Assembly (NCBI GenBank): GCA_000499405.2
Contig: HG738137.1
Coordinates: 23,814,422 to 23,878,421 of the forward strand
Length of the DNA stretch: 64,000 nucleotides
Source: Onchocerca volvulus
Taxonomy: Eukaryota; Nematoda; Chromadorea; Rhabditida; Onchocercidae
Direction: 5' to 3'
Shown piece after piece: positions 11,796 through 24,802 of the stretch; positions within the stretch are counted from its first letter, which is position 1; every line of letters begins with the position of its first letter. The translations under genes were made by a program, and so were the position numbers. Under the pieces are notes generated by a model, which was given only the letters and a program-made list of their open reading frames with translations, was not told where the DNA came from and did no database searches.

Positions 11796-14700
11796 ATTTT
11801 GTTGTATCAACAAAGAATGTACTATTATTATCATCATAATATAGAACTTATGCAAGTTTGTAAAAAAAAATACTATATTTCGTATTAAAATTATATGATA
11901 AATGATATGTTTTGCTAAAATTATTACTGGGATTCATAAAACATCAATTATGCTACAAAAATGTCACTGCTTTCTTATCAGCAAATTGATAAGTAACTTA
12001 TTAGTTGCTTTGGATCGAGGTTTGAAATCCACTACTTGGATCTAAAATCAAGCTTAAAAGTGAAATGAATTTTTAATAGGCAAAAAAGAAGAATCATAAA
12101 TGGAAGGAATTTAAGCATGCAAAAGAATGAGAAAGCGATGATGAGCATCAGTATTATATTAAGCCTTTGATGGCCTGATAGAAAGAGATAAAAATTCAAA
12201 ACCACCAAACCCATGAAACAAACATCTTTTTCATATTATCGAAAATTTGCAACGACTTTGGTATTGAATTTGATACTAAATTATGATAACCTATCCATGA
12301 AAAGCAAAAAAGAAGGGAAAAAAGCGGTTACATATGACAATAGTTCTTTAACGTTTTTTGAAAAATACTTTCAGACTGAATAATTTCAACTAATACTCTT
12401 CCTTACATCATTCTTCAATCATGCATAACCAAAACTGTTGATGAAGAGGTCTGATCAAAAATAAATAAAGTTGAAAAAGATCAAGTATTTTTCTGGCAAA
12501 GTGGATTTATAGAAAATTAGTGTTGTAAAGTTTTACTTGTACTCAGAGGAAAAGAATCCTAGAGTAGAAAAAAATGTTTTCAAAGTGAATTGTAACTAGA
12601 GAAATGTATTGCCGGCAGCTTTGGCAATTCGATAATTTACCTCGCTTCCTAAAACACCAGCAATTCATTATCCACTTGATATTGTCGAAAGAGAATTGAT
12701 AAAACATCTAAAATTTATTAATCTCTTTTTTCTAATCGAAAATCTCATAATTTGTGAGAGGTGAATTATTATTCTTGAGTAACTAACATTTCTAAATTAT
12801 CATATTTAAAAAGCGGATTTTTTTCTAATCAATAGTCTTACAATTTGATCATTTGAATTATCAGTTTTGCACAATTAATGCTTCTAAATTAAGCCACATC
12901 CAAATATGATTATGAAATAATTCAAGTAAAATAAATACAAACTCGTTCTAAAGAATGGAGAAAGGATAGGAGATTCAATATTAACTTGAAGAAACGACAA
13001 TTCTGAATCCATCATTTTATTACCAACATCGTTCAACCAAAGAGTATTGATTTTCAACTGATCTTAGCCACATCCCATCTACTGAATTTATTTCATACCA
13101 GAAAAGAAAGGTAACTTGCAATAAATCATTGGTTTATTTAAATTTCGTTTTTTTTTTTTTTCGAAGTGCGATTTGAAAAATTGCTCGACAATGTTCTCAT
13201 AGAAGCGAGCTTTTGAGATTGTTTTTTTTTCATCATTTTAAATGCAAATAAGTAATCTAAAACAAAAAAATTTCTGCCTGTTTTCAGAAATGGAAGTCTA
13301 TACAGTGAAAAAATGAAGCCTTGTAAATTTAAATCAAATTCTTCGCCGACACAAAATATATTGCATGGATTATTCAAATCTACGGGAGATTTCTTGAAAT
13401 TGATGTCTTGCCAATATCCTGAAAAAAGATATATTCAAATTACAGGAAAAGAGGAACAAAAAAAAAAAAACAAATATTTCCGGAGTTATTGATTCAAGGA
13501 AGAATTAAATATCACAACTATGCTTTGAGGAGGAATGTGATTATTGTTTTTTCAATATATTGTATGCATACGGCAAAGGATTGCTTATTGAGTCATATTT
13601 CCAGAATTCAAATTTTATAAAAATAAAGAACAAAGAATGAGAATAAGGAAATTTTTGAAAACTATTATGAGCAATTATTTGGTTTCCAACCAAGTACACA
13701 TAAAAATTCCTATTTTATCCGTACTCTAAACTTCATACAATTCTACTGAGAAATTTTCAGAAGTGAAATGGATGATGTCTACTCTTATTTCATGCTTTTT
13801 TCACTGATATTTGCATATAATTCATCATAATCACTGCAATTTGTATCATTCCATTGCAAATTTTTCAAGAAGTGATCGTAAAAGTATTAAGATCACGTCG
13901 TCAAGGAATGGAAATTCAAACACATAAACATGCCGCTGGAATAAATTAATATAATTAATATACAATATCGATAAGGATGGCTGTCATGCAAAAAATCATA
14001 AAGTCAACATTCATTCCGACAGCTTAATTATGGCGATTGAAATTTTAGTGTAGTTTTCCAAATCAGAAAAGCGGAAAATAGATATTCAAGACGAATCTAG
14101 CTAAAAGAAATCCATTCTTGCAACTTTGTTAACATTTATTTTAATTCATTTGTCGTTCAAATACATGCCAATAATCTATAATTCTTCCCGTTCAAGCTTA
14201 TTTTCTGGATTTAAAAAAAAAAAAAAAAAGCTAATAGTGAAAATTATTAATGTCGGAAAAACCGGAATTAGTTCTAACTAAAATTAATTATCACAGAAAA
14301 TTATATGATCAAATGGTTAAACATTTGAAAATTTTTCTAATGAATCATTATCTGTAAAACTATTTCTCAATGTATGCCAATTCCCATGCTAATCTACAAC
14401 ATTATTCTAAACGTTTTTAGTATTAGCTAAAATAATTCTAATCAAATGATTAATTTTGTACTTAATATCCGTTCCCATCTTTTATATCCAATTAAACTGT
14501 ATCACAACATTTTTCCTTTTGTAAAAACTATTCCTTTCTCACAATTATCATGTTATCAATCGTATTATAGCCCAGAACGACCAATTTTTAACAGTTCAAA
14601 TACCCCTATAAAATTTCAAAAAACCTCCCTTTTATGATTCGAGTTGGATTCATCTAACTGAACGGCCTTAGACTATGTTACTCCTCTCCAAGTTCCCAAT

Positions 14701-17700
14701 ACACATTTTTCTCTAAATTCCCAATCTACATCACCCGACTTTTTTCACGAAATACAACTGATTTTCCACTCTGCTGCCAATTATTTGTTATTCGATTATT
14801 GTTATTGTGAATGAAAGAATTAATACAAATCTGTCTCATCCACAGCTCAAATCACAACAAACCTTCCACAGCAATTAACAATGACAATCCGAATAAAAGT
14901 GACATTTTCGAAAGTGACAAAATTACTTTGTCACAAAGTAGTGAAATGTTGTTATCGCATAGAATTTTGTACAAATTGCAAGTACTTTCCACTTCAGTAT
15001 GTCGAAAATCAACATGTACTTGTTAGAAGACAAATATGAACCTTCTCATGGGATCTGAAAGTAAATTATTATTATTACTCCACGAAAACTTGCAATATTC
15101 AAGTGCAACTTGACGCGAAACAAACAACGCACAAAATTTTAAATTACGCTTAATAATCATAAATATTATGTTGCCCTAACTGAGTTGAAAATAAATGATA
15201 TTATATGAATAAACGTTCCTTTTTTTTTTGATAAATTTATCGCTATTGATGAAGTTTCAAGATATAATTGATAAAGTTTTTCTTGATATGCGATAAAATA
15301 CTCACGTTAATGTAGGAAATTGATAATTTATGTAAAACATTGGAAATAATTGAACAAACTGATAATGAATAGCGCATGAAACAGAGAAAAGCAAAACATA
15401 ATTTTTAAAAAGAATAATCGATAACTTCATTTACTGCTCTTTACATTGTATTCTGACAATAATTCTTCAATAGCATAATTAATGTGATCGGTTTCCTTAT
15501 CATGCTTTGATAACTATTTATTAATAATTACTTCTTTACCTAATAACAAATTTTCATTAATCTCATCGTTATTCGTCATATTCTGATAAAAAATCATTGA
15601 CAAAACATCTTGCATTCCACTAACACAGCAATTTCTTTATCATACTGATTGCATTGCATATTGATGATATATTCATTGGATCACTAGGATAACTCTAGAT
15701 TATGATAAGCTGAGTGTTAGCTAAATATGATAAGGAATAATGTAATCCAATTTGTTTTCTGGATTCAATAAACGAAATAAAAAGTGTATCGTTTATCATA
15801 TCATTTGATTTATTATATATGGTAACCGTTATGATTAATTCTGCTAATGATTAAGAGCATTCTTCTTTGATACATAGTACAACATAATATTATTGCCATT
15901 TATTTAAACGATCCACTTTTTTTAAATCACTTTCTTGTCAAATTTTGCATAAATTATATTAAGAAATTGGCAAAAATTTGCTAATAAAATATTAAATTAT
16001 AAATCTGAAATGATATGCATAATATGCAAATTTTACTCATCTAATCATTCCGATAAATCCTGTCAATATTCAAATTCATTCTTCAAATTTGTAACCAAAT
16101 AAGTTAACAGAATTGATCGAAATAATTTTGATTTTGTGAAGCAATCAATTCTATAAACTTTCATGAATTTATCTTTATGCCTTCAAACTGTTTACTCGTC
16201 ACTATTTTATTCTTCACTATTCTCATATTATTGCTAAATTCAACTTTATGCAAAAAATTCTCAAATAACTGAAAAAATTAAGTAGAAATTATTTAAAGGA
16301 TATAATGTGGATAGAAAAGTATTTTTTATTTTGTTTTTTCTTACTAATTCGCCCTTTATCACAAAAAGAACTATTTCGAGATCTTCCTTAAATGATATCA
16401 ATGAAGAAGATCACATCTGAATGATCGAAAAAAAGTTATATAAGTGATTTTGATGTATCATACATGATTGATTTTACTCTACTTCCCCACAACTTTAACA
16501 ATTAATTCCAATATCTTCCTCTTCAAATGCATTGATCCTTTGATACAGTATCATTTATCAGTCAAACTACCATTTATCAATTTCACAAGATCAATGCATA
16601 AGAATAGCAAGACATTAACTTCAATATCCATTGAAAGTTACTGACATCTTCGCTTTCACTATCAAAATTTTTTCTTTTTTTTTATTTTCAACAAAAGTTA
16701 TATCACATATTTATTATTTTGTAATTTTCAAATAAAACTTTTCAAGACATTAAAATTTTAAGAATCGATTATTCATTTCTTTTTTTTTAATATAAAATAA
16801 TTTTTCGGATCAAAAATTAATTTATTTTCACAGTTCAAAGCAATAGCAATTTATCATAGCATAGAACACCAATGAATATAGAATAAAATTTAAGAATTGA
16901 GCAAAAATGTTCAATAGCGCAAAGAATGAAAATTTTATTCATTTTCAACATTTCAATTTTTGCTTTCAAAATTTCAGTCATTTATTTTTCAGATAAAATC
17001 AAAGAAACAAAAATGGACACAATTGTAATTAACAATGTGAAATATTTTTTTTAGAGCGATTTTGTCATCTACTTAAGAACAAATTTCAAAATTTCAGTCA
17101 TCCAAAAACAAATTTCTTTATTCTTATCTGATCTATATATTAATAATTCTAACTAATGTGGACAATTGTAATTAATGATGTAAATATTTCGTTTTACTGA
17201 TAATTTTGTCCTTATTAGAAAGTTCATTTATCAAAAGAAATTTCTATATTATTCTCATATAAGCTATATTTTATCATAATATTCTTTTTATCATTATCAC
17301 CTATTAAAGTAAACTTTAAAATTTTATTTGTCTGAAACAAATTTTACATTCTTCTAATATAAACTATATTTTAACACATATTTTTTCCAATTTTATTAAC
17401 TGATAAGAAGTAAATTTCAAAACTTTATTTTCCTGGGAATAAATTTCTGGGTTACTCTCTTATAAGCTATATTTCGTTATAATATTGCTTTTACCAGTAA
17501 TTTTTTCACTTGTTAAAAAATAAATTTCAAAATTTTATTTAACCAAAAAAATTTCTGTATTATTCTTATATAAGCTACATTTTATTATTCCTAATATTGA
17601 TCTTTTCAATAGAAAACTTGATTTCAGAAAAATCGATTAATTATTGTAAATTGTGAAAGTATTATGCACCATAGCATATAATATTTTTTGAAAATAATTG

Positions 17701-19140
17701 CGCAATTGATTCTATTGTCTTTGAAATTGATTTCAAACTTAATTAATCAAATTTTTCTATAAACAAAACAGATGATTTCAGTTTTCTGTTTGAATTCTTA
17801 TATCCTTTCTTCCATTTCTGACCTTTTCACTTTTCACCATGTTTGCATATAAAAACATAACTGACAATTTATAAATTTGTCCATTCCGATAAAAATGTGC
17901 AATTATGAATAATTTTTTTAAATAACTCCAGTCGGAAAGGATCAAAATAATTTTAGCATATCAAAGTATTGCAATATAGAAAAAATTCCTATGATTCATC
18001 ACTTACAATGAATTTAAATGAATGTTACGATGTGATATCTAATTCTCATCTTTGTCTTGCAGTTTATCTTCAATAGTTAATAAGCGGAATTAATTCACAT
18101 ATCTATTATAATTCTTTGTTGAAATTTCCCAACTTTACCTTCACTAGTAAAAATGTTCCATGCAAATGTTTCGGTCTCATAATCACTCCCATTTGTAATG
18201 TCTAGAATATTGTATACAATTTCACTCTAAAAGATGTTATCTGCCATAACATATTCTCTGGACTCATACAACTCTTCAAATCGGTTTTATCTTGCAATTT
18301 TTCTTTCATCGCTTTATGCCCTATTTTAATGTTGGCGTAACTCTTATCAACTGGAGAAGCAGTGTGTTTCAATTGAGCTTCATTCTTTCATTAAACCTAA
18401 TCAGTTACCAACTCCAAATAAATTTCTCTACTATCTAGCAAAATATGTTCGAGCTATTGATTGCGCCTTTGATATTCACTTATAAATTGTATTGTAATGT
18501 AATTGCGGCAATATACTATGTCATGCAAAGCTTCATTACATAATAAGATCGTCTGTACAATCAAATAAACTCAAATTTCTCCTAATGAAAATATTTCACA
18601 GCAATACTTTTTTTTTGTTTTTTTTCCCCTTCCAGAAATAGTTTTTTCGTCGTCACACTTGTCTTTTTGCTTAACTTTTGCAAGCAGATTAATGATTCGT
18701 CAGTATTTGCTTGCAATGATCAAAAAAAAAAAAACATTTTTATCTTAATTTATAAAATTCATTTGCTTTTAATTTGTAAAATTATTTGCAATTTTGCTCC
18801 ATTAATATGAACTAATTTAATCGTTAGAAAGGGAAGTATTTTGCTTTAATTTATTTTGAAATTATTTATTTTTTAATAACACTTCATTAATATGTGCTAA
18901 TTTAATTGTTAATATTTGCTTGTGGTGATTTAGGAAAGCATTTTACTTAGTTTAAACTGATTATTTGCAAATTATATTGCATCTTCTATACATTCTTTCC
19001 TTCTGTTTATTTTTTGTTTTTGTCTTTATTTGATTTCATTTTATTACCAATTTCAATTTACCAGATTAAATTAAGTAATTAATCCATAAAAGTGAAAATG
19101 CAAATACTCCCTTTTATCCGGAATATCAAGCTCTCTTTCA
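11796..19140. other. Gene-poor AT-rich region
   Basis: About 7 kb with no gene I can support. Open frames are short, without matching splice sites, and biased to Phe, Ile, Asn and Lys as random AT-rich DNA would be. Homopolymer A/T tracts are common. The only organised sequence seen is the diverged tandem array near 17.1-17.6 kb, listed separately. Confidence 0.5.
17080..17600. repeat. Diverged tandem repeat, roughly 90-130 bp units
   Basis: About five degraded units can be aligned by eye. Recurrent blocks are AAATTTCAAAATTT(T/C)A, AAATTTCTRTATTATTCT and ATATAAGCTATATTTTAT, in the same order each time, at about 17090, 17220, 17320, 17420 and 17530. Divergence between units is high, so this is an old array. 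No coding potential is seen. Confidence 0.6.
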
Positions 19141-19760
19141 TCGAATGTTTTCAAATTTTGACGCAACCTTGTATTTGAATAGGCAATCATTTTTATACAG
19201 ACATACTTTTTCTCACGTGTCACCTACGTGACAACTAGAAGTGAAGGGACTGAATCTTTTGACTCCACTCTGAACCTTGCCCTCATGAGCGGGCTGAATT
19301 TTTTGATTCCGCCCGTATCGCGCCTTCACTAGCGGGCAGAATTTATAAACACAACTACTTTCTACATTGACTGCGGCTACTTTCCTGCAACATTTCAAGT
19401 CCTCCATCGATTGATTTAAAACTTTCATACCGCATTGTATTCGAATAGGCACGTGTTTTTAAATTAATAAGGTGAGTAGTTTTAGCTTTTCATTTGTTTT
19501 TTGCTTTGGTGAGAGATGTAATTTGTTTATTTTTTGATTTGTGGCATCGAGGTCATGATACTGTATAATGAAATGTTTCGTTCAAGCAATTGATGGATTA
19601 TCTCTCTGACTTCTAATATTAGACCGTGTCTTGAATTATCTCTTTGTCGTAAATTTTATCCATTGATTTGAAATTTTGACACAACATTGCATTCGAATAG
19701 GCGCATTGTTTTTGTATAAATATACCCACTTTTTTTTTCCCTGTCATACCTGTGACAAAT
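19141..19760. repeat. Three dispersed copies of a shared block, about 255 bp apart
   Basis: Copies at 19141-19240, 19405-19466 and 19658-19760 share a core resembling TTGTATTCGAATAGGC, preceded by a TTTGAAATTTTGACACAAC-like segment. The outer two also share a following GTCAC/GTGAC palindromic block. The spacing between the cores is about 265 and 252 bases. The DNA between the first two copies is unusually GC-rich for the window. The block ends about 325 bases before the Helitron relic and may belong to the same element. Confidence 0.6.
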
Positions 19761-20084
19761 GAAATCTGTTGACTACGCTTACTTTCTGCAAAGTGGATGT
19801 GGTCTTTAGTATGTAACGCTCAGTACGCTCGATAAAGTATGTGTGCATTCCAATGCAATGTTCTGTCAAATTTTCAAATCAGTAGATAAAAACTTTAGGA
19901 AATTTAAGATTTTAAAAAATAAATATTTACGACTGTTGGTATCTTTTAATATCATATATAATTTTTTCAGGAGCAACAGTTCAACAATTCAATTGAGCAA
20001 TTTCGAATTCAATTTCAAGTTCAATCAACAATCAATTTCAAGAGCAACTCGAGTGCAATCTATCTGCTTTAGTTCATCTAGATA

Positions 20085-20870
20085 ATGACTCAAAAATCAA
20101 ACTTAGGTTATCGTACTTACGAAATGGAAGCACGGCGACGATTAATTGCAAATCAAATTGAGGACGAACGGACATCAATGAATAAGCGAAGAAGACAAAG
20201 AATAGCTCAAATGCGAGTAGAGTGACGTGCAGCTAGACTTGGGAAAACACGGTTGCGAGCACATTGATCGTCTTCTGTTACTTCAGATTTGCTTCATTCT
20301 GAACAGAATGAACGTGACAGGCTGAAAGTGGTGAAAGACCTCAACGAAAAGCAGGAGATCAATGTCCAACACCTTACACGATTATAAACGCCTTGCATTC
20401 CGATACAACCTAGCTGATGATTATAGTTTGAGTCCGCATGTTCTCATCGCCTCTATGACTGAAGCATGTCCTTATTACAATCTCTGAAATTTAATGGAGA
20501 AACGAAAGGAATGTGTTGCGACGTCTGAAAAATTAAATTGTCTCAACCTGAAGAGCCACCAGAGCCATCGAAAACTTTGATTGCCGGATATACTCCGAAT
20601 CAAAGCGTTTCCTATTTATAATCAAAAAATACAACTCGTGCTCCATATGACGTCGTTCGGCGTAACAACACAATTCATGCCAACTTTCAAAGTGAAAGGA
20701 CACATTTATCAGAAAGCCAACTCTCTACTTTCATTGCCAGATAGTCAACATAAATTCCTACAAATGTATTTTTCGATGATAGCAATGTTGAATTAAATGC
20801 CCGCTGCGGAATTCGATTTTCTAATAAAATTTTCACATAAAAACACGTTTCTGTTAGATACACTTTTTTT
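20085..20870 (+). pseudogene. Decayed Helitron (Helitron_like_N region)
   Basis: Fragments in all three plus frames follow the order of a Helitron replicase N-terminal region. The first, from ATG 20085, is a basic Arg-rich segment (EARRRLIANQIEDER, RRRQRIAQMR) stopped at 20223-20225 but open again afterwards. Near 20464 come ACPYYNL and, in a shifted frame, KFNGETKGMCC and PEEPPEPSKTLIAG, matching the usual CPYC...K..GE..GMCC...LP.PPEPL.LL.G pattern. At 20620-20770 follow MTSFGV, MPTFKVKGHIYQKA and LPDSQHKFLQMYF, then, after another shift, DDSNVELNARCGI. Several frameshifts and stops show it is dead. No Rep HUH motif or helicase domain follows, so it is a 5' fragment. Helitrons move by rolling-circle replication. 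Assignment is by motif order, not by a search. Confidence 0.85.
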
Positions 20871-23800
20871 TTTTCAGAAATTAATGGAAGCAGAAATGAC
20901 ATGTTAATATTTTCCTTTTACTACTTATTTCTCATGATGCAGTTATAATTGTTATCTTTTTGATGAATGAGAGGATCAAAATTTTTTCTTTAAAATTATC
21001 TGTGTTGGCTTTTTTTTCAATTTATGCATAAAATATTTCATAGAAGCAATACTAAAATACAATGCATTATGATTGAAAGTGACTAAAGTTACTGATAGTA
21101 ATGAATGATCAATAGTATATATTATAGCCCTTTCGAAACAACTGAATCCGATGAATAAGAAAGGCATAAAAAATGTGATGGAATAATTTATAATAAAGAT
21201 ATTAAATTTGATGCAAAGTTTTATGGCCAAATAACACAAATTTCTGAAGTCGTAATTTTAAAACAAATATACATTTATAATAATTAAAACCGATTAATGT
21301 TGTCAATGATATTGGCTTAGTTGTAATCAATGAATTATTATTATTTTGATATTCGGTCGGCTATAAATTTTTTATTGCAAATTGCGATCAATCATTTCGC
21401 TTTCAAAATGATTTAATCTTATAATTATTCGCTAAAATGTAGTCAAATTTTTTTTTATTGTTGAATAATAACAATGTAATTGATTATAATCTTGTTGAAA
21501 TAATAAATCTTAGAAATGGAGTCTATTTGATGTTGGTTTGAGTTTTAAGTAAAAAGATTTCGAGAAAAAAAAAAAGAGAACCAAACAACCACAAGCAGAC
21601 TATGTTTGTGTAACAATGAATTGCATTTTTTCATTTTCATTTTTCTTTTCATTTGATATTCTTTGAACTAAACCAAAAAAAGTCAAGAAAAAATTAATTT
21701 GGCAGAAGTAATCAAAATTTTGAAGTTACTCCACCTTAAAAATAATTATAATTCAGTTTTTCGATTTTAATGTCCGACAAGTTTTTTTTTTTTTTTTTTT
21801 TTTTTATTCTTTTTGTGAGAAAGTTATTTACAGAAGGTTAGTACCTTAATCAATAAAAGAAGTTTGATCTAACAATTAAAAAACTTGAATTTTTATCTCA
21901 AAAATAAATTTATTTCTTGCCATTTCCACTCAGTCAAATTAATGCAGAAATAACTGACAATGAAAACCGGGACTTCAGTTCTCATCCTTTTCTTTCGTAG
22001 CTATTCAAAGAATTTAATATTTCCAAAAAAAAGAAAGAAAAGGACAATAAATAAAACACCGAAACTCCATTCAACCAAATACGATAATCAAAAATGAATA
22101 ATATGATTGCTAAGTGGAATAAAATAAAAAATGGTTTTCATTTTCGAATGAATATAATTTTAGACATTTTAAATTCTTTGGTCTCAAATATTCTCAATGA
22201 AATAATCGGTGGAAAGTATTTCCAGTTTTTTTTAAAATTTAAAATATTTAAAATTAACTAAACAAAATTTTTTATTAACATTTAATTAAAATCTTTTTTT
22301 ATTTTTCATTTTTAAAAATGATTGCATTTTTCCTTTTCGTTTCTTTTACTTTCATTAAAAAAAATTTCGTTGAAAGAATCAAATTATTGCTGAGCGATAG
22401 TAACAAACTGTACTGACATAAGTAAAAATCTTGAATTTATTCCTACTCTTGTGCCATGCATTACTGAACTAATTTTTTTTATTTTCTTTGATGAACAACT
22501 TTTTTCTTTTGTTGATGAATAAATTTTTAAATGGAATTGATAAAATTTGAAGCATATTTGCTGTTAGAATAATAATATCGGAAATTGCAAACGAAAAAAT
22601 CAGCAAATTTAACTATGATTGAGTTGGTTAAGAAAAGTACAAACCTTTATTTGTTTGCATAAAGAGACGACGGTATAGTTTATACACATTACAGCAATAG
22701 CAATTTTCCTCATCAATTAATTTTATTTGAAATGGAACGCATACTTTATAAATATTCCAGTTAATTAAATAATTATCGAGGAAATAGAAAAAATTGCGTA
22801 TCAACTTTAAAATCATAACAAATTTGCTGTGATGCAAAAATGAACTAAAAATTCTTGAAATACCTGAAAAAAACACATAAATAACATCATTTATTTTAGT
22901 AATTTTCAAATTCAGTGTTTAAATTAATGCACTTTTACAGATTGCTGCAATTGAAATAAAATTACTTGTTAATAATATCACAGCATTTTCATTTTAACAT
23001 TCTGTCATGCTAAAATTTTGAAGGAAAACAACTCATGCTAAATTTCCGATAATGAATCAATTTTGGGCAGCAAAAAAAAGTGAAAATAAAGAAAAAAAAA
23101 TAAATGCAAAGAAAATGATAGAAACAAGTTCCTATCACTGCTTATAAATATCTTCTATTTTTTTTCAAAAAGTGAAATTACGAGAAGTAGAAAAAGCGAA
23201 TCATTTCTCTCGTTGATTGTATTATCATTTTTATTCTCCCATTTCTGGATTATAATCACTGATCTAAAGTGTTAGCAATATTAATCAATGTTTTCCTGAA
23301 AATTTTAGTGATAAATTCTAATGTAACTATATTTTTGATATTATATCAACTGTGTTATAATACTAACAACAACAACAATGATAATTATTATTATCATATG
23401 AGAATTCATAAATTTGTATTAATAATAGTTTCAACAAGAATAATAGCGAAAACCAATAATAAAATAACGAAAAAGTAATATATGTCACAATAAAAACGGT
23501 ACTCGACAACAATCATTAATTAATAAATAACAAATTATAATTAAACATTGACTGAATTAATGGTGATATTATCAGAGTGAGTAATTCTAATAGCAATAAT
23601 AATGATAATAATATTTAGTTTCTGCAAAAGTTTATTATCACCTAAGCATTCTCCCTAAATATTTTGATATTTTAATTATATGATAGTAATAGCTAATGTT
23701 ATTTAATGCATTTTAGTTCGTTGTTGGAAAGTTAACTTAATTATAATATTTTGTTATTAAAGTTTATAAATGCGAACTAACCCTATTACGCTCTCGAAGA

Positions 23801-24790
23801 TACAATAAAAATGATTGGTAATTTCTCGAACAATTCAACTTTGAGATTACCTTTTTATTATTAAAATTTTTGAAAGTTTCAAATTTGCTAATTTAAGAGT
23901 TTTATCGATATGTTATGCTAATTTTTATTTTAAAACTGAATTATGCAGTTTGAAAGCAATTGATAAGGCAACTTTCTGATTATATCTTTTGAATAATATT
24001 GAAATTATAGGAATGCTTCAAAAAAAAAAAAAACAGATGCAATTTTTATTTATATTATAAAAAAGATTTGGGTTTGATTAAATTTTAATCATTATTAATT
24101 AAAATTTATAATACAGCTAAGCCCTGGTGCATCTTAAAAATTTACATTAATTTGAAATCAAATATTCTTTCAGAGTTTGAGTAATCCTTTAATTAGACTT
24201 ATACAAAAGTAATTTAATTCTTATTTGTCAAAAAATTTGGATTTATCTTACCTGCAACCTATTATTTAAGATATGCAACAGAACTGAACTCTGATTTATT
24301 TTGATTAAATTTCACTAATTCAAAATTACAGACGAAACTTATCATCATTCATTTCTTTTTAAATACTTTATATCAATTTTTTTTTACTAGAATTGCAGCG
24401 ATTGTAATACTGGAACTGATCGATGACAGCGATTGCTTTTTTTCTTCAATTTATTTCTATTGTAATGGGACAGTTGTATTTGCATCTCATCTAATCATAT
24501 ACTTCCATTAAAAATTTGGGAAGAATTATTGTAAAGAAATCATCCGTTATTGGTTTTGTCATTATTCCTTGAAGTCTGACATATAAATCATTAATTATCG
24601 TTTTTAAATGAGTGTTGAAGTAAGAATTGAATTTCGTGGAAATAATAGAAGAAAATGTCAACAGCTATGAAGAATTGTTAAATAGTTTGTTGGCAACCAA
24701 ATGGCGCACTTACGGTTTCGGTTTTTTTTAATTTAGAAATAACCATAACGAATGTGCATAATTATCAATTTCACAAGGATATCCATTTGT
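20871..24790. other. Intergenic AT-rich region between the Helitron relic and the Pro/Cys gene
   Basis: No supported gene. A 24-base T tract lies at 21782-21805. A possible lone minus-strand exon at 22645-22863 (good acceptor and GTTTGT donor, 73-codon open frame) cannot be joined to anything and is treated as unproven. Small AAC/AAT-rich microsatellite stretches occur near 23.37 and 23.6 kb. Confidence 0.5.
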
Positions 24791-24801
24791 TATCACTTCA
24801 G
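24791..24801 (+). promoter_or_regulatory. Probable spliced-leader acceptor of the Pro/Cys gene
   Basis: The string TATCACTTCAG ends one base before ATG 24803. A nematode spliced-leader exon joined here would leave almost no native 5' untranslated sequence, which is common in nematodes. It also explains why the longer open frame from 24752 is not used. Confidence 0.55.
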
Positions 24802-24802
24802 G

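Noticed and set aside
21782..21805. T homopolymer as a retroposon poly-A tail
   Set aside because: No adjacent gene-like sequence or target-site duplication; similar tracts are scattered through the window.
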